Assembly: GCA_002842205.1 (NCBI GenBank) | Contig: PHCI01000006.1 | Span: forward strand, 91,364 to 155,363 | Direction: 5' to 3' | Source of the DNA: Betaproteobacteria bacterium HGW-Betaproteobacteria-3 | GTDB taxonomy: Bacteria; Pseudomonadota; Gammaproteobacteria; Burkholderiales; Burkholderiaceae_C | DNA: 64,000 nucleotides | Shown: positions 61,892 to 64,000 of the stretch, piece by piece | Layout: the number at the start of each line of letters is the position of its first letter | Position numbering within the stretch: position 1 is the stretch's first letter | Position numbers and translations under genes: made by a program | Notes under the pieces: model-generated | Seen by the model: the letters and a program-made list of their open reading frames with translations, nothing else | Told to the model about the DNA's origin: nothing | Database searches by the model: none

Positions 61892-63463
61892 TCAAGCCGG
61901 CATCAGGCGAAACCGGGCCACGACCGAGGTGAGGGCCGTGGCGTGCTGGCGCAGGCTTTCTGCCGCGGCGGCCGATTGCTCCACGAGCGCGGCGTTTTGC
62001 TGGGTGGCCTGATCCAGATCCGTCACCGCGCGATTGACCTGGGAAATCCCCGTGCTTTGCTCGTTGGCCGCCGATGAGATTTCGCCCAACGTGTCCGAGA
62101 CCCGCTGCACGCTGCTGACAATCTCGTTCATCGTGCTGCCGGCCTCGGTGACCAGCCGCGCACTGTCGTGCGACTGTTGCACCGATTCGCTGATCAGGCC
62201 CTTGATTTCCTTGGCCGCGTCGGCACTGCGCTGCGCCAAAAGGCGCACTTCGCTGGCCACCACGGCAAAGCCGCGGCCTTGTTCACCGGCACGGGCGGCT
62301 TCCACCGCGGCGTTCAGCGCCAGGATGTTGGTCTGGAAAGCAATGCTGTCGATGACACCGATGATGTCGGTGATGCGCTCGGAGCTGGCGCTGATCTGTT
62401 CCATCGTGGTCACCACGCGTGACACCACGTCGCCGCCACGGCGCGCCACTTCGGCGGCCGACGACGCCAGTTCGTTCGAGCGGCGGGCGGAGTCGGCACT
62501 CTGCGTCACCATGCCGGTGAGCTGATCGACCGAGCTGGCGGTTTGCTGAAGGTTGCTGGCGGTTTGCTCGGTCCGCACGCTCAGGTCCTGGTTGCCCTGG
62601 GCGACCTCGCTGCTGGCCACCTGGATCGAATCGGCCGAGTCGCGGACCTGGCCCACCAGGGCCCGCAGCGATTCCTGCATGGCCTGCAGCGATTGCAGCA
62701 GCCGTGCGGTTTCATCACGCCCCTCGACATTCAGGGCCAGGCTCAGGTCGCCACCGGCAATGCGGTGCGCGGCCTGCACAGCTTCTTCGATGGGGTCGCA
62801 CACGGTCCTGATGGTCAGCCACATCAACGGGACCACCACGACCAGCGTCGCCACCACGAGCACCAGACGCCATGTGGCGACCACGGTGGCCGATGACGCC
62901 ATCTCCTCCCGGATGCCGGCGAGGGTTTGGGTCTGAACCTTGAGAATCGCGTCGCTGGAGCCGACCATGCCCTGGACGATCGGGTCGGCCTTGGAGGCGT
63001 AGGCCAGGGCCACGTTGCCGTCAATGGCCGCGTTTTGAAGCTGCAGCAGGATGGGGTTGAGGGCGGCGCCGTATTCGGACAACTGCGCCTGCTGCGTCTG
63101 CACCAGTTTGTCGAGTTCCGCGTTGCCCGCGTCAGCCGCCGCCAGTTGCTGCGAAGCCGACTTGGCCGATTCAATCTGCACCTTCCACAGCCCGATCAGG
63201 CGCTCCACCTCCACGCTGTTGTTGGCGCCGATCGCGACAATGTTGGCCTCCAGCCGGCGCACATTGCCAATGGCTTCGCGCAACCGGGCCACCTGGCCAG
63301 CGGCGGTGTTGGCCTGGTCGAACAGCGCTGCGGTCCGTGTGGTGCCGCTGCGGGTTTCGCTGAAGCTCCACAGCCCCATGCCGCTGAGGGAGACGGTCAC
63401 GATCACCATGGTGAGGTACAGGCGCGCTCGCACGCTGATGTTGCGCAGATTGAATATTTTCAT
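61892..63463 (-). CDS. Methyl-accepting chemotaxis protein
   Basis: A 523-residue transmembrane chemoreceptor. Membrane helix 1 is at about 14-32 ([20 protein letters not shown]), then a four-helix-bundle periplasmic sensor (about 35-190), helix 2 at about 197-220, HAMP, and a cytoplasmic signalling domain with the hairpin tip [20 protein letters not shown]. No C-terminal CheR-binding pentapeptide is visible (ends [10 protein letters not shown]). The ATG at 63463 is chosen over a non-canonical upstream extension. The ligand is unknown. No che or flagellar genes are in the window. Confidence 0.94.
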   Translation of the reverse strand: MKIFNLRNISVRARLYLTMVIVTVSLSGMGLWSFSETRSGTTRTAALFDQANTAAGQVARLREAIGNVRRLEANIVAIGANNSVEVERLIGLWKVQIESAKSASQQLAAADAGNAELDKLVQTQQAQLSEYGAALNPILLQLQNAAIDGNVALAYASKADPIVQGMVGSSDAILKVQTQTLAGIREEMASSATVVATWRLVLVVATLVVVVPLMWLTIRTVCDPIEEAVQAAHRIAGGDLSLALNVEGRDETARLLQSLQAMQESLRALVGQVRDSADSIQVASSEVAQGNQDLSVRTEQTASNLQQTASSVDQLTGMVTQSADSARRSNELASSAAEVARRGGDVVSRVVTTMEQISASSERITDIIGVIDSIAFQTNILALNAAVEAARAGEQGRGFAVVASEVRLLAQRSADAAKEIKGLISESVQQSHDSARLVTEAGSTMNEIVSSVQRVSDTLGEISSAANEQSTGISQVNRAVTDLDQATQQNAALVEQSAAAAESLRQHATALTSVVARFRLMPA

Positions 63464-63836
63464 GAACACTTTCTGATGATGTGTTTGGAGGGGGGTAGGG
63501 CGTGGGAAAGTATGAAGCCCGCACCTCACATCTGATCGGTCGATCAACCGGCCTCAAGCCCCTTGAAAAGGGCTTGCAAAGATGTGATGGGTAGAGGTCA
63601 TTCAATACGTGGGTATCGACGTTCGATGGGCCCGCTTGAGCGCTTTTTGATCGGATCGGTCCCAATTTCCAGGCCGTGTCCATCGATAGTTCTCTGCCCT
63701 GTCGATGCCCACCCCAAAGCGGTGCGTTGACACGGTTGTGCAAGCGGTCAGTGCCTGGCGTTCCCGCTTAACATGCCAGGTGGCTCGCATGTGAAGCCGA
63801 AAACCATCCCCCAACCACCTGTCCAGAGGATTGCCC
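63464..63836. other. 373-base gap between divergent chemoreceptor and DUF1330 genes
   Basis: No gene is supported here. The stretch holds a GATCGGTCGATC palindrome (63534-63545), a 6-bp stem AAGCCC/GGGCTT (63556-63575) without a T-run, and a TTGACA hexamer (63727-63732) lacking a good -10 at the right distance. Promoters for both flanking genes are expected here but cannot be placed with confidence. Confidence 0.55.
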
Positions 63837-64000
63837 ATGGCTGCCTATATTTACGGCGACATTGAAGTCACCAACCCCGCCGCCTACGAAACCTACCGCC
63901 AGCAAGTGCCTGCGTTGATCGCGGCACACGGCGGGCGCTACCTGGTGCGCGGCGGTGCCGTGGAGACGCTGGAGGGCGACCGCCCGCCGCGACGCCAGGT
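63837..64000 (+). CDS. DUF1330 domain protein, N-terminus only
   Basis: The first 54 codons of a DUF1330 protein, cut by the window end. AYIYGDIEVTNPAAYETYRQ and LIAAHGGRYLVRGGAVETLE are the family's opening strands and helix (a dimeric ferredoxin-like alpha/beta-barrel fold). AGAGGA precedes the ATG at 63837. The family has no established enzymatic role. Confidence 0.88.
   Translation, partial: MAAYIYGDIEVTNPAAYETYRQQVPALIAAHGGRYLVRGGAVETLEGDRPPRRQ

Noticed and set aside
63464..63600. Search for a flagellar-type (sigma-28) promoter before the chemoreceptor
   Set aside because: No TAAA-N15-GCCGATAA-like sequence was found on the minus strand.

Overview
The window is a G+C-rich chromosomal segment that looks like a betaproteobacterium of the family Comamonadaceae (Acidovorax, Rhodoferax or Polaromonas-like). 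The basis is gene order (rimP-nusA-infB-rbfA-truB-typA; lptFG back to back with pepA-holC; smpB/ratA-rnfH-DUF4124-guaB-guaA), protein style, and a family of short dispersed repeats that I associate from memory with this family. No complete insertion sequence, prophage, CRISPR array or rRNA operon is visible. One tRNA (Ser-GGA) is present.

Layout. 1-3480 is an accessory stretch: the start of a phosphonate-type binding protein, then small minus-strand genes (SRPBCC protein, DUF1801 protein, coiled-coil membrane protein, BrnTA toxin-antitoxin) ending at a broken integron-integrase remnant whose orientation fits an eroded integron. 3546-18747 is mostly chromosomal: dsbB, argA, a VapBC pair, hrpA, a RIO kinase, proQ-slyX, a DUF1631 protein and a Pat-type protein acetyltransferase. 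18998-31942 holds a SulP transporter with a tandem universal stress protein, a periplasmic rhodanese opposite a Rieske protein, an aminotransferase/cysB/cbiX/lptG/lptF minus-strand run, pepA-holC, and a branched-chain amino acid binding protein. 32000-43381 holds tRNA-Ser, the qmcA-nfeD membrane pair, an Arg/Lys/Orn decarboxylase, a periplasmic DNA ligase, fabI, and a complete yejABEF peptide ABC transporter. 43459-53997 is the large translation operon rimP-nusA-infB-rbfA-truB-typA followed by a DMT exporter and a HIBYL-CoA-hydrolase-like protein. 54078-59893 holds smpB, ratA-rnfH, guaB, a BON-LysM protein and guaA. 59923-61717 is a small defence patch (AbiE pair plus a 47-codon remnant), followed by a chemoreceptor and the start of a DUF1330 protein.

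The most unusual signal is not a gene system but a repeat family. About ten copies of a 40-75 bp element with the core AGCAAACTATGACCATTTT/GACGGGGGC lie in this window, and five sit inside genes (dsbB, hrpA, yejF, truB, an enoyl-CoA hydratase family gene). In every genic copy the frame is open. The three copies read in frames where an intergenic copy would carry stop codons have substitutions exactly at those stops; the two read in the naturally open frame needed none. Two further repeat types (a REPIN-like palindrome in hrpA and a GC-rich hairpin forming the TruB N-terminus) have also become protein sequence. Other points of interest are a promoter-terminator unit ahead of rimP-nusA, a terminator abutting the guaA start, a palindrome over the cysB start codon, and a direct-repeat operator candidate on the abiE promoter.

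All assignments come from reading the sequence and from remembered family features; no database search was possible.
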